Below are positions 1 through 7,137 of a stretch of 34,600 nucleotides of DNA, piece by piece. Position numbers and translations under genes: made by a program. Each line of letters starts with the position of its first letter. Positions within the stretch are counted from its first letter, which is position 1. The notes beneath the pieces were generated by a model that saw nothing but the letters and a program-made list of their open reading frames with translations, was not told the DNA's origin and did no database searches. The DNA comes from Dokdonella_A sp014338185 (lineage in GTDB: Bacteria > Pseudomonadota > Gammaproteobacteria > Xanthomonadales > Rhodanobacteraceae), in contig SZOS01000033.1 of NCBI GenBank assembly GCA_030263295.1, forward strand, positions 1-34,600, in the 5' to 3' direction.

Positions 1-222
1 GCCAGCGGCCAGCGCGGCCGCGGCATCGGCGAGCGCCTGCTGCGCGCGGCCGAACGCGCGGCGCGGCGGCGCGGCGTGGGCGCGGTCACGCTGGAGGTGC
101 GCTGCGACAACGGCGCCGCACAGCGCCTGTACGAGCGCCTGGGCTATCAGCGCTGCGGCATGCGCGCGGCCTACTACGAGGATGGCGCCGACGCGCTGCG
201 CTATCGCAAGTCGCTGGGCTGA
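1..222 (+). CDS. RimI-like GNAT N-acetyltransferase, 3' end only
   Basis: Partial gene: the window opens inside it and the last 73 codons are visible. The fragment begins with an acetyl-CoA pyrophosphate-binding loop of the Q/RxxGxG type (QRGRGIG, residues 4-10 of the fragment), followed by an amphipathic helix. It continues with LEVRCDNGAAQRLYERLGY, the classic GNAT motif B region in which an Asn and a Tyr sit near the active site. The end (YYEDGADALRY) resembles the RimI ending, where a YY pair precedes the last strand. RimI acetylates the N-terminal Ala of ribosomal protein S18 in the cytosol. The resemblance to RimI rather than a generic GNAT is good but rests on the C-terminal half only. 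The gene overlaps the 3' end of the convergent ybaN-like gene by 22 bases. Confidence 0.8.
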   Translation, partial: ASGQRGRGIGERLLRAAERAARRRGVGAVTLEVRCDNGAAQRLYERLGYQRCGMRAAYYEDGADALRYRKSLG

Positions 223-605
223 TCCGGTTCGGGGCGCAACCACAACCAGGTGGCGGTGATCGTCATGATCACGATGCCACTGCCCGCCGCCAGCGGCGGC
301 GTGAACAGCACCAGCAGCACCCCGCTCAGCACCATGGTCGCGAGCGCGGTCCATTTGGTGCGCCGTGCCACGGTGCCATGCTGTTGCCAGTCGCGGATGA
401 TCGGACCCATGCGTGGGTCGGCCAGCAGGCGCGCGTGCAGCCGGGTCGATCCGCGTGCGGCCGCGAATGCCGACAGCAGCACGAACGGCACGGTCGGCAG
501 CCCGGGCAGGATCACGCCGAGCAGGGCCAGGCCAAGCGCGACCCAGGCCAGCAGCGACCAGGCCCAGCGCAGGCGCGAGCGCGGCGCGGTGGGTGGGCTG
601 TTCAT
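201..605 (-). CDS. ybaN: DUF454 (YbaN-like) inner-membrane protein
   Basis: 134 residues, a normal length for the DUF454/YbaN family, whose function is unknown. The family signature is plain: a first membrane segment (about 15-33) runs into GVILPGLPTVPFVLLSAF (30-47). After it comes a short loop with RLHARLLADPRMGPIIRDW (55-73), then HGTVARRTKW and two more membrane segments (about 86-102 and 105-122). The start codon overlaps the stop of the upstream minus-strand gene as ATGA, so the two are probably translationally coupled. The 3' end overlaps the convergent acetyltransferase gene. A membrane location is clear; a role cannot be given. Confidence 0.85.
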   Translation of the reverse strand: MNSPPTAPRSRLRWAWSLLAWVALGLALLGVILPGLPTVPFVLLSAFAAARGSTRLHARLLADPRMGPIIRDWQQHGTVARRTKWTALATMVLSGVLLVLFTPPLAAGSGIVIMTITATWLWLRPEPDQPSDLR

Positions 606-1288
606 GGCCTGTGCCAGCCGCGCAGGCGCAGTGCCTGCGCGGTGGCCGGATCGGCCGGGCGCGCCACGAGGCCACCGGCCGCCGCAAGGCTCACCTCGTA
701 GCGGCCCGCGTCGACCAGCGGCAGGTAGGCGCTGCTGCCGTAGTCGGCATCGACCCAGGCCAGCCAGCGCGGGAAGCGCCGGGTGAGCTGCCACAGGTCC
801 AGCGCGTGCGGCGTGGACAGTGCGAACACGCTGCGCGGCGCCTCGCGTTCGCGCGCGATATCGGCATAGCGCCCGCCGATGCGGTCGAGCTGGTACAGCG
901 CTGGCGCGCCGGCGAGGATCGCGCCCGGCTTCCACTTGATCACGCGGGCGTCGAGCTGCCACTGGTCGCCGCCCAGTTCGACTTCGTGGCGCGCGCCCGC
1001 GGGCGTGGTCACGCTCACCGCCCAGCGCTGCGGCGCGATCGCGTGCGCTTCGATCACGGCCACCGCAGCCTCGGCCGTGAGGCGCTGGTAGCCGAGCACC
1101 GCGCTGCCCACGAGCGCGGCCAGCGCCGCGCACAGGCCCAGCAGCGCGGCCCACAGCAGGCGATGGCCCGCGCCGAGGCGGCGCCGCATGCGCCAGCGGC
1201 GGCGGCTGGCCACGAGCTGGCCGAGCATGCCCAGCGCAAACACGCCCGCGACGAGGTAACACGCGATCACGAATGGCCACATCGACAT
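602..1288 (-). CDS. Conserved membrane protein with two N-terminal TM segments, function unknown
   Basis: 228 residues. A membrane segment at about 3-26 is followed by an Arg-rich cytoplasmic loop (RRRWRMRRRLG) and a second segment at about 42-67. The rest (70-228) is a soluble domain, probably periplasmic, with the landmarks GDQWQLDARVIKWKP, YQLDRIGGRY and DADYGSSAYLPL. From memory, relatives in Xanthomonas and Pseudomonas are sometimes labelled cation/multidrug efflux pump. Nothing here supports transport: there are only two TM segments and no transporter fold. The ATG was chosen because the next in-frame start upstream is far away, inside the lptM/dapF region of the other strand. It forms a two-gene unit with the DUF454 gene, which starts inside its stop codon. 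Confidence 0.7.
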   Translation of the reverse strand: MSMWPFVIACYLVAGVFALGMLGQLVASRRRWRMRRRLGAGHRLLWAALLGLCAALAALVGSAVLGYQRLTAEAAVAVIEAHAIAPQRWAVSVTTPAGARHEVELGGDQWQLDARVIKWKPGAILAGAPALYQLDRIGGRYADIAREREAPRSVFALSTPHALDLWQLTRRFPRWLAWVDADYGSSAYLPLVDAGRYEVSLAAAGGLVARPADPATAQALRLRGWHRP

Positions 1289-1324
1289 GGCGCAAGCATA
1301 GCCCGTCGGCCGCGTGCGGGTCGG

Positions 1325-1330
1325 TATACT
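1325..1330 (+). promoter_or_regulatory. Putative -10 element for the lptM-dapF operon
   Basis: TATACT matches the sigma-70 -10 consensus at five of six positions. It lies 30 bases before the lipoprotein ATG, which would give a leader of about 23 nt. No good -35 hexamer is seen at 16-18 bases upstream, so the call rests on the -10 alone and on its position between two divergent genes. Confidence 0.35.
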
Positions 1331-1359
1331 GCCGCGGTCTCTCCGCGCCGGACCCGCCC

Positions 1360-1485
1360 ATGCCCATCCGCATCGCCCGCCTGCTTGCCGTGGTCGTGAC
1401 CGGTGCGCTGCTGCTCGCGGCCTGTGGCAACAAGGGGCCGCTGGTGCGTCCCGGGGCCGAGCCGGCCGCCGCCGCCGCGCGCTGA
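1360..1485 (+). CDS. lptM: LptM (YifL)-like small outer-membrane lipoprotein
   Basis: 41-residue precursor. A short basic N-terminus (MPIRIAR) leads to a hydrophobic core and the lipobox LAAC, giving Cys22 as the lipidated residue of the mature protein. The mature start CGNKGPLVRP matches the CG(q/n)KGPL signature of the LppL/YifL family, which is encoded next to lysA/dapF in many Gammaproteobacteria. In E. coli this protein (LptM) binds the LptD-LptE translocon and helps native disulfide formation in LptD. An upstream in-frame ATG at 1273 would bury the signal peptide behind 29 residues, so the ATG at 1360 is preferred. Only 5 bases separate its stop from dapF. Confidence 0.85.
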   Translation: MPIRIARLLAVVVTGALLLAACGNKGPLVRPGAEPAAAAAR

Positions 1486-1490
1486 CGCGC

Positions 1491-2339
1491 ATGGGCCTGC
1501 GCTTTGCCAAGATGCACGGTATCGGCAACGACTTCGTCGTGGTCGATTGCCGCGGCGCGCCGCTGGGGCTGTCGGCGCGCCAGATGCAAGGCCTGGCCGA
1601 TCGCCACCGCGGCATCGGCTTCGACCAGTTGCTCACGATCGAGACCGCCACCCACCCCGGCTGCGCGTATGCATACGGCATCTGGAACGCGGACGGCTCG
1701 CCCGCGGGACAGTGCGGCAACGGCCTGCGCTGCGTCGCGATGTGGCTGGCGCGCGCCGGACTGGTCGGCGTCGGCCGCGTGCAGTTGCAAGGGCCCGCGG
1801 GCGTGGTCGCGGTCGAACTGCTGGCCGATGGCCGCGTGCGCGCCGACATGGGCGTGCCGTGCTTTTCGCCCGCGGCGATCCCGCTGCGGGTGGCGAGCGC
1901 GGCCGACAGCTACCGGCTCGACCTGGGTGGCCAGCACGTGGACATCGGCGCGGTGTCGATGGGTAATCCGCATGCGCTGGTCGAGGTTGCCGACATCGCC
2001 GCGGCGCCGGTGGCCGGGCTGGGACCGCTGATCGAGCACGCGCCGCTGTTCCCGCGGCGCTGCAACGTCGGCTTCGCCCAGGTGCTCGCACGCGATGCGA
2101 TCGCGCTGCGGGTGTGGGAGCGTGGCGTGGGCGAGACGCTCGCCTGCGGCAGCGGCGCCTGCGCCGCGGTCGCGATCCTGCGTCGGCGCGGGCGTGTGGA
2201 TGCGCTGGTGAGTGTGCGCCTGCCCGGCGGCGTGCTCGACATCCACTGGGATGGCGAGGGCGCGCCGCTGGCGATGAGCGGGCCGGCGGCGTTCGTGTTC
2301 GAGGGCGAGCTCGACCCGAGCCTGCTGGCGGCGACCTGA
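1491..2339 (+). CDS. dapF: Diaminopimelate epimerase
   Basis: 282 residues, slightly longer than the roughly 275 usual for the family. It interconverts LL- and meso-2,6-diaminopimelate, feeding lysine and peptidoglycan synthesis in the cytosol. The N-terminal signature KMHGIGNDFVVVD (7-19) is intact. The two catalytic cysteines of the PLP-independent mechanism are both present: Cys75 in QCGNGLRC and Cys219 in ETLACGSGACA. The substrate-binding MGNPH (157-161) and ERGVGET (210-216) are also present. The ATG lies 5 bases after the lptM-like gene, so the pair is probably cotranscribed. It is followed, after 64 bases, by the DUF484 gene and then xerC, the conserved gammaproteobacterial order. Confidence 0.97.
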   Translation: MGLRFAKMHGIGNDFVVVDCRGAPLGLSARQMQGLADRHRGIGFDQLLTIETATHPGCAYAYGIWNADGSPAGQCGNGLRCVAMWLARAGLVGVGRVQLQGPAGVVAVELLADGRVRADMGVPCFSPAAIPLRVASAADSYRLDLGGQHVDIGAVSMGNPHALVEVADIAAAPVAGLGPLIEHAPLFPRRCNVGFAQVLARDAIALRVWERGVGETLACGSGACAAVAILRRRGRVDALVSVRLPGGVLDIHWDGEGAPLAMSGPAAFVFEGELDPSLLAAT

Positions 2340-2403
2340 GCACACACGGCCGCGCGCGGCTTCGCCTATCATGTGGCGGCCGGCCTGCCGCAGCGAGGAA
2401 CCC

Positions 2404-3120
2404 ATGAGCGAATTCAGCGTCAAGGATGGATTGAGCGCGATGGACGTGGCCGGTTACCTGCGCCGCCACCCGGATTTCCTGTCGGCGTTCCCCGACATCG
2501 CACTCGCGCTGCAGTTGCCGCGGGAACAGGGCAAGGCCGCGTCGCTGGCGAGCTACCAGCTCGACGTGCTGCGCGACAAGAACCGCGAGCTCAGCCGCCG
2601 CCTGCACGAGCTGATCGAGATCGCGCACGAGAACGAGGCGCTCATGGTGCGCGTGCACACGCTCACGTTGGCGCTGATGCGCGCGCGCAGCCTGCCCGAG
2701 ACCGCGACCGCGGTGGTGGCGGCGCTGGCCGAGGACTTCCGCGATCCGCCCGCCTACACCGGCGCGGTACCTGGCGCACCGTTGTGCGTGCGCCTGGTGC
2801 TGTTCCGCGCCGATCCCGACCTGCCCGCGGCGGAGTGGCTCATCGCCGAACCGGCCGGCACGGTCGCGTTCCCGGCCTTCGATGAGTTCTTCAAGCGCGG
2901 CGAACCGCTGTGCGGCCGCCTGCAGCAGGACAAGCTCGATGCGCTGTTCGGGGCGCTGGCCGGACAGGTGCAGTCGGCGGTGTTGCTGCCGATCGGCGTG
3001 GGCATGCTCGCGATCGGCAGCGCCGATGCCAACCGCTTCCACCCGGGCATGGGCACGGTGTTCCTCAAGCTCATCGGCGAGGCGATCTCGACCGCCGTGT
3101 CGCGCTTCCCGCTGGGCTGA
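2404..3120 (+). CDS. DUF484 family protein (GAF-like)
   Basis: 238 residues, typical for DUF484. The family is nearly always encoded between dapF and xerC and has no established function; the fold is GAF-like. The N-terminal part has the family motif VAGYLRRHPDFLSAFP (15-30). A helical, probably coiled-coil stretch follows (about 46-82, rich in LRDKNRELSRRLHELIE). The GAF-like half (about 95-235) ends in a strand pair with LLPIGVGMLAIGSAD and a final amphipathic helix. A good Shine-Dalgarno (GAGGA, 2395-2399) supports this ATG over the in-frame one at 2371. One base separates its stop from the xerC ATG, so the two are likely coupled. Confidence 0.9.
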   Translation: MSEFSVKDGLSAMDVAGYLRRHPDFLSAFPDIALALQLPREQGKAASLASYQLDVLRDKNRELSRRLHELIEIAHENEALMVRVHTLTLALMRARSLPETATAVVAALAEDFRDPPAYTGAVPGAPLCVRLVLFRADPDLPAAEWLIAEPAGTVAFPAFDEFFKRGEPLCGRLQQDKLDALFGALAGQVQSAVLLPIGVGMLAIGSADANRFHPGMGTVFLKLIGEAISTAVSRFPLG

Positions 3121-3121
3121 G

Positions 3122-4018
3122 ATGGCCGCGCCGCTGCAGCCCGCGGTCGACGCCTGGCTGCACAAGCTGCGCGTGGAACGTGGCTGCGCACCCGGCACGC
3201 TCGACAACTATGCGCGGGCGCTCGCGCGCCTGCTCGAGCGCGCCCACGCGCTGGCGCTGCCGGCCTGGTCGCAGTTGCGCGGCGAGCACCTGCAGTCGCT
3301 GCTGGCCGACCTGCACCGGCAGGGGCTGGGCGCGGGCACACTGCGCCACACCGCATCGGCCTGGCGCGGATTCCTGCGTTACCTGGCCGGCGAGGGCGAG
3401 GTCACGGCCAATCCTGCGCTCGGCCTGCGCACGCCCAAGCTGCGGCGCAAGCTGCCCGAGGTGCTCGACGTCGACGAGATGGGCCAGCTGGTCGAGGTGC
3501 CGGGCGAGGATGCCGAGGCGGTGCGCGATCGCGCGCTGCTGGAGCTGCTGTATTCGAGCGGCCTGCGCGTGTCGGAGCTGTGCAACGTGCGCTGGCGCGA
3601 CCTCGACGCGGCCGAGGGCAGCCTGCGCGTGACCGGCAAGGGCAGCAAGACGCGCATCGTGCCGGTCGGATCCAGGGCGCTGGCCGCGCTGTCCGCGCTG
3701 CGTGCGCAGGATGGCGGCGGCATGGACGATCCGCTGGTGCGCGGCGCGCGCGGCAAGCCGCTCACGCCCAACGGCGTGCGCGCGCGGCTCAGGCGCCGCG
3801 CCCAGCAACAGGGCGTGTGGAAGCGCGTGTACCCGCACCTGTTGCGTCATTCCTGCGCGAGCCACCTGCTCGAGTCCTCGGGCGACCTGCGCGCGGTGCA
3901 GGAACTGCTCGGCCACGCCGACATCGCCACCACCCAGGTCTACACGCACCTGGACTTCCAGCACCTGGCCAAGGTCTACGACGGCGCCCATCCGCGCGCG
4001 CAGCGGCGCGGCAAGTAG
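3122..4018 (+). CDS. xerC: Tyrosine recombinase XerC
   Basis: 298 residues, matching XerC of E. coli (298). With XerD and FtsK it resolves chromosome dimers at dif. The N-terminal SAM-like DNA-binding domain spans about 5-95. The catalytic domain carries every active-site residue: Arg149 in SGLRVSEL, Lys173 in TGKGSKTR, His239 and Arg242 in HLLRHSCASHLL, His265 in LLGHADIATT and the nucleophile Tyr275 in TQVYTHLD. Position behind dapF and the DUF484 gene identifies it as the housekeeping XerC rather than a phage or integron integrase. The start lies 1 base after the preceding stop. Confidence 0.96.
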   Translation: MAAPLQPAVDAWLHKLRVERGCAPGTLDNYARALARLLERAHALALPAWSQLRGEHLQSLLADLHRQGLGAGTLRHTASAWRGFLRYLAGEGEVTANPALGLRTPKLRRKLPEVLDVDEMGQLVEVPGEDAEAVRDRALLELLYSSGLRVSELCNVRWRDLDAAEGSLRVTGKGSKTRIVPVGSRALAALSALRAQDGGGMDDPLVRGARGKPLTPNGVRARLRRRAQQQGVWKRVYPHLLRHSCASHLLESSGDLRAVQELLGHADIATTQVYTHLDFQHLAKVYDGAHPRAQRRGK

Positions 4019-4048
4019 CGCGGGTCTGGCCGGCGGCCGCGCGGCGGG

Positions 4049-4076
4049 CTTGCAATGCCACCGGGTGGCCCCACAT
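4049..4076 (+). promoter_or_regulatory. Putative sigma-32 (heat-shock) promoter of hslVU
   Basis: CTTGCAA (4049-4055) resembles the sigma-32 -35 consensus CTTGAAA (6 of 7). It is followed after exactly 13 bases by CCCCACAT (4069-4076), close to the sigma-32 -10 consensus CCCCATnT. The spacer is in the accepted 11-16 range. Transcription would begin near 4083, about 24 nt before the hslV ATG. hslVU is a classic sigma-32 operon in E. coli, so element and gene agree. The spacer also contains a perfect 6+1+6 dyad (GCCACC G GGTGGC, 4057-4069), which could be an operator or the end of the xerC transcript. Confidence 0.6.
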
Positions 4077-4106
4077 CGACGGTTTCGTCCGCAGCGGAAA
4101 CGCCCC

Positions 4107-4640
4107 ATGCAGCCGTTCCACGCCACCACCATCGTCTGCGTGCGCCGCGACGGCCGCGTCGTGATCGGCGGCGACGGCCAGGTCACGCTCGGCAACACGG
4201 TGATGAAGGCCAACGCCCGCAAGATCCGCCGCCTCGGCAAGGGCGACGTGCTGGCCGGCTTCGCCGGCGCCACCGCCGACGCGTTCACGCTGTTCGAGCT
4301 GTTCGAGGCCAAGCTCGACAAGCACGGCGGCAACCTCACGCGCGCCGCGGTCGAACTGGCCAAGGACTGGCGCACCGACCGGCGCCTGGGCCGGCTCGAA
4401 GCGATGCTCGCGGTGGCCGACCAGGATGCCTCACTGCTGATCTCGGGCAATGGCGACGTGCTCGAACCCGAGCAGGGCATCCTCGCGATCGGTTCGGGCG
4501 GTCCGTTCGCGCTGGCCGCGGCCAAGGCGCTGCTGGAGAACAGCGCGCTCGACGCGCGCACGATCGTCGAGCGCGCGCTCAAGATCGCCGCCGACATCTG
4601 CATCTACACCAACCACAACACCACCATCGAAGAACTGTGA
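4107..4640 (+). CDS. hslV: HslV (ClpQ) peptidase subunit of the HslUV protease
   Basis: 177 residues. HslV is the threonine peptidase of the cytosolic ATP-dependent HslVU protease and a beta-type proteasome homologue. The motif TTIVCVRR (7-14) shows the catalytic N-terminal Thr, here Thr7. It is preceded by six residues (MQPFHA) that must be removed for activity, whereas E. coli HslV needs only Met removal. As I recall, xanthomonad HslV proteins carry similar short extensions, so the start is probably right. GDGQVTLGNTVMK, GFAGATADAFTLFE and AIGSGGPFALAAA are standard family blocks. hslU follows after 43 bases. A sigma-32-like promoter lies upstream. Confidence 0.96.
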   Translation: MQPFHATTIVCVRRDGRVVIGGDGQVTLGNTVMKANARKIRRLGKGDVLAGFAGATADAFTLFELFEAKLDKHGGNLTRAAVELAKDWRTDRRLGRLEAMLAVADQDASLLISGNGDVLEPEQGILAIGSGGPFALAAAKALLENSALDARTIVERALKIAADICIYTNHNTTIEEL

Positions 4641-4683
4641 TGGCGGCGCGCCCGTCGCGGCGCGCTGCATCCGATCCGAGCCC

Positions 4684-6021
4684 ATGTCCGAACTCACGCC
4701 CCGCGAAATCGTCAACGAACTCGACCGCTGGATCATCGGCCAGAACGCGGCCAAGCGCGCGGTCGCGATCGCGTTGCGCAACCGCTGGCGGCGCATGCAG
4801 CTCGAACCAACGCTGCGTGAGGAAGTCACGCCCAAGAACATCCTCATGATCGGGCCCACCGGCGTGGGCAAGACCGAGATCGCGCGTCGCCTGGCGGCGC
4901 TGGCCAACGCGCCGTTCATCAAGGTCGAGGCGACCAAGTTCACCGAGGTCGGCTACGTCGGCAAGGATGTCGAGCAGATCATCCGCGACCTCGCCGACGC
5001 CGCGGTCAAGATGACGCGCGAGCAGGCCAAGGCACGCGTGCGCTCGCAGGCCGAGGACCGCGCCGAGGAACGCATTCTCGATGCGCTGCTGCCGCGCCGG
5101 CACGGCGTGGGCTTCGCCAACGAGCCGGCCCAGCCCGATCCGCGCGAGGCCGAGACGCGCCAGAAGCTGCGCAAGCAGCTGCGCGAGGGTGCGCTCGATG
5201 CGCGCGAGATCGAGCTCGAGGTTGCGCTCAACGTCGGCGTCGAGATCATGGCCCCGCCCGGCATGGAGGAAATGACCAACCAGTTGCGCGGCATGTTCCA
5301 GTCGCTGCAGGGCGGCAAGACCCAGACGCGCAAGCTCAGCGTGGCGCAGGCGCGGCCGCTGCTGGTCGAAGAGGAGGCGGGCAAGCTCGTCAACGACGAG
5401 GAGATCAAGGCGCAGGCGCTGGCCAATGCCGAGCAGAACGGCATCGTGTTCATCGACGAGATCGACAAGATCGCCCAGCGCGGCGAGTGGAGCGGCGCGG
5501 GCGTGTCGCGCGAGGGCGTGCAGCGCGACCTGTTGCCGCTGGTCGAGGGCTCGGCGGTGTCGACCAAGTACGGCATCGTCAAGACCGACCACATCCTGTT
5601 CATCGCCTCGGGGGCGTTTTCGCTGGCCAAGCCGTCCGACCTCGTGCCCGAACTGCAGGGGCGCTTTCCGATCCGCGTCGAGCTGGCCGCGCTCACCGCG
5701 CAGGATTTCCGCCGCATCCTGTCCGAGCCGCACCATGCGCTGACCAAGCAGTACGTCGCGCTGCTGGGTACCGAAGGCGTGGGTGTCGAGTTCACCGACG
5801 ATGGCATCGAGCGCCTCGCCCAGGTCGCCTTCCAGGTCAACGAGCGCACCGAGAACATCGGCGCGCGACGCCTGCACACCGTGCTCGAACGCCTGCTCGA
5901 CGAGATTTCCTACGAAGCCTCCGACCGCAGCGGCGAGCACTATCGCATCGATGCGGCCTATGTCGATGCGCATCTTGGCGCGTTGGTGAAGGACGAGGAC
6001 CTGTCGCGCTACATCCTTTGA
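4684..6021 (+). CDS. hslU: HslU (ClpY) ATPase subunit of the HslUV protease
   Basis: 445 residues, the usual length. A hexameric AAA+ unfoldase that feeds substrates into HslV. The N-terminal LTPREIVNELDRWIIGQ (4-20) is the family signature. Walker A is GPTGVGKT (57-64) and Walker B is VFIDE (255-259). The I-domain insertion lies roughly between 105 and 240, and the arginine-finger region is in LQGRFPIRVEL. The C-terminus ends DLSRYIL; in E. coli HslU this C-terminal tail inserts into HslV to activate it. The ATG follows hslV by 43 bases, so this is one operon. Confidence 0.97.
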   Translation: MSELTPREIVNELDRWIIGQNAAKRAVAIALRNRWRRMQLEPTLREEVTPKNILMIGPTGVGKTEIARRLAALANAPFIKVEATKFTEVGYVGKDVEQIIRDLADAAVKMTREQAKARVRSQAEDRAEERILDALLPRRHGVGFANEPAQPDPREAETRQKLRKQLREGALDAREIELEVALNVGVEIMAPPGMEEMTNQLRGMFQSLQGGKTQTRKLSVAQARPLLVEEEAGKLVNDEEIKAQALANAEQNGIVFIDEIDKIAQRGEWSGAGVSREGVQRDLLPLVEGSAVSTKYGIVKTDHILFIASGAFSLAKPSDLVPELQGRFPIRVELAALTAQDFRRILSEPHHALTKQYVALLGTEGVGVEFTDDGIERLAQVAFQVNERTENIGARRLHTVLERLLDEISYEASDRSGEHYRIDAAYVDAHLGALVKDEDLSRYIL

Positions 6022-6088
6022 ACGAGGCGCGGCCGCTGCCGCGCCGCTGCAACTTGCACCCGCTGCCGCGCTGACCCACCATACGCAC

Positions 6089-6703
6089 ATGAACACGGTT
6101 GTCCCCTTCAAGGCGCGCGGCGTGCGCGCCGAGTTGCGCGAAGCCTTCGAGCAACGCATTCCGCTGCGCATCCGCCGCGAACGCCTGCAACCAGGTGCGA
6201 TCCATGGCTACGTGGTGGCGCTGTCGCGCGAGTTCTGCCTGGTCGCGGAGATCGGCGATACGCTGCGCTTCGATGGCTATGTGGCGCTGGCGATCGCCGA
6301 CATCAGTGCGCTCGAAGCCGATCCGGCCAAGGAGTTCGTGGAGAAGGCGCTGGCGCTGCGCGGTGAGAGCCTGCACGCGCCGCAGCCATTCCAGCTCGAC
6401 GACTGGGCCGCGATCGCGCGCTCGGCGATGGCGCACGCGCCGCTGATCTCGCTCAACATGGTCGAGGACGAGGAGGGCGAGATCAGCTACGTCGGTCAGC
6501 TCGTCGGTGCGCAATCCGATGCGCTGATCCTGCGCGAGATCGATCCCAATGCGCAGTGGTATCCCGACACCGGCGCATACGAGTTCGAGGCGCTGGGTTC
6601 GATCGGCTTCGGCACCGGCTATCTGGATGCGCTGTGGCAGGTTGCCGGCGCGCCGGGCGATCCGCAGCAGCCGCGCGCCACCTCGTTGCACGACCAGCCC
6701 TGA
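6089..6703 (+). CDS. Conserved protein of unknown function with two similar barrel-like modules
   Basis: 204 residues, no signal peptide or membrane segment, probably cytosolic. I do not recognise a named family. Two stretches look like copies of one module. The first (about 28-91) has G-Y-V-V-A-L, then EFCLVAEIGDTLRFDGY and ADISAL. The second (about 120-187) has GQLVGAQ, then ALILREIDPNAQWYPD and EALGSIGF followed by TGYLDALW. This pattern (a turn Gly, a strand ending in ...EID, a Gly or Asp turn, then a strand ending in I-x-x-I) is seen in small Sm-like or barrel folds. That fold is an inference. The gene sits between hslU (67-base gap) and the DUF971 gene (24-base gap), so it may share the heat-shock operon. 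Confidence 0.75.
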   Translation: MNTVVPFKARGVRAELREAFEQRIPLRIRRERLQPGAIHGYVVALSREFCLVAEIGDTLRFDGYVALAIADISALEADPAKEFVEKALALRGESLHAPQPFQLDDWAAIARSAMAHAPLISLNMVEDEEGEISYVGQLVGAQSDALILREIDPNAQWYPDTGAYEFEALGSIGFGTGYLDALWQVAGAPGDPQQPRATSLHDQP

Positions 6704-6727
6704 GCGCGCCGCCGGCTCGATCCGCGC

Positions 6728-7126
6728 ATGGGCACGCTGGTTCCGCTCAAGATCGTCCTGCACCGGCGCTCGCAGGTGCTGGAGATTGCCTTCGACAGCG
6801 GCGAATCCTTCCACCTGCCGGCCGAATACCTGCGCACACATTCACCCAGCGCCGAGGTGCAGGGGCATGGCCCGGACCAGCGGGTGCTGGTGTACGGCCG
6901 CAAGTACATCAAGATCATGGCGGTCGAGCCGGTCGGCAACTATGCGCTGCTGTTGCGCTTCGACGATGGCCACGCCAGCGGCATCTTCTCGTGGCAGGTG
7001 CTGGCCGAACTCGGGCGCAACCACGAGCGCAACTGGCAGGCCTACCTCGCAGCGCTGGAGCAGGCGGGCTTGTCGCGCGAGCCCGGCGCGCGCCGCAAGC
7101 CCAAGCCCGCCGGCAATCCGCCCTGA
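6728..7126 (+). CDS. DUF971 (GBBH-like N-terminal domain) protein
   Basis: 132 residues consisting of one DUF971 domain plus a basic, Pro-rich tail (GARRKPKPAGNPP). DUF971 is the small N-terminal domain also found in gamma-butyrobetaine hydroxylases, and a stand-alone copy follows hslVU in many Beta- and Gammaproteobacteria. Recognisable blocks are LEIAFDSGESFHLPAEYLR (18-36), KYIKIMAVEPVGNYALLLRFDDGHASGIFSW (around 59-89) and a final helix with NWQAYLAAL. The function of the stand-alone protein is not established. The gene ends 11 bases from the 3' end of the convergent DUF2207 gene, with no visible terminator between them. Confidence 0.9.
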   Translation: MGTLVPLKIVLHRRSQVLEIAFDSGESFHLPAEYLRTHSPSAEVQGHGPDQRVLVYGRKYIKIMAVEPVGNYALLLRFDDGHASGIFSWQVLAELGRNHERNWQAYLAALEQAGLSREPGARRKPKPAGNPP

Positions 7127-7137
7127 CGCGACTCGGC

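Noticed and set aside
602..1288. Cation/multidrug efflux pump
   Set aside because: Only two membrane segments and a soluble domain; no transporter fold or RND/MFS motif.
201..2423. Very long open frame on the minus strand across the first 2.4 kb
   Set aside because: Only its last 134 residues look like a real protein (DUF454). The rest is Arg/Ala/His-rich read-through opposite dapF and other genes, typical of high-GC DNA.
3071..4603. Long minus-strand open frame opposite xerC and hslV
   Set aside because: Low-complexity composition and no recognisable family, while both plus-strand genes show complete active sites.
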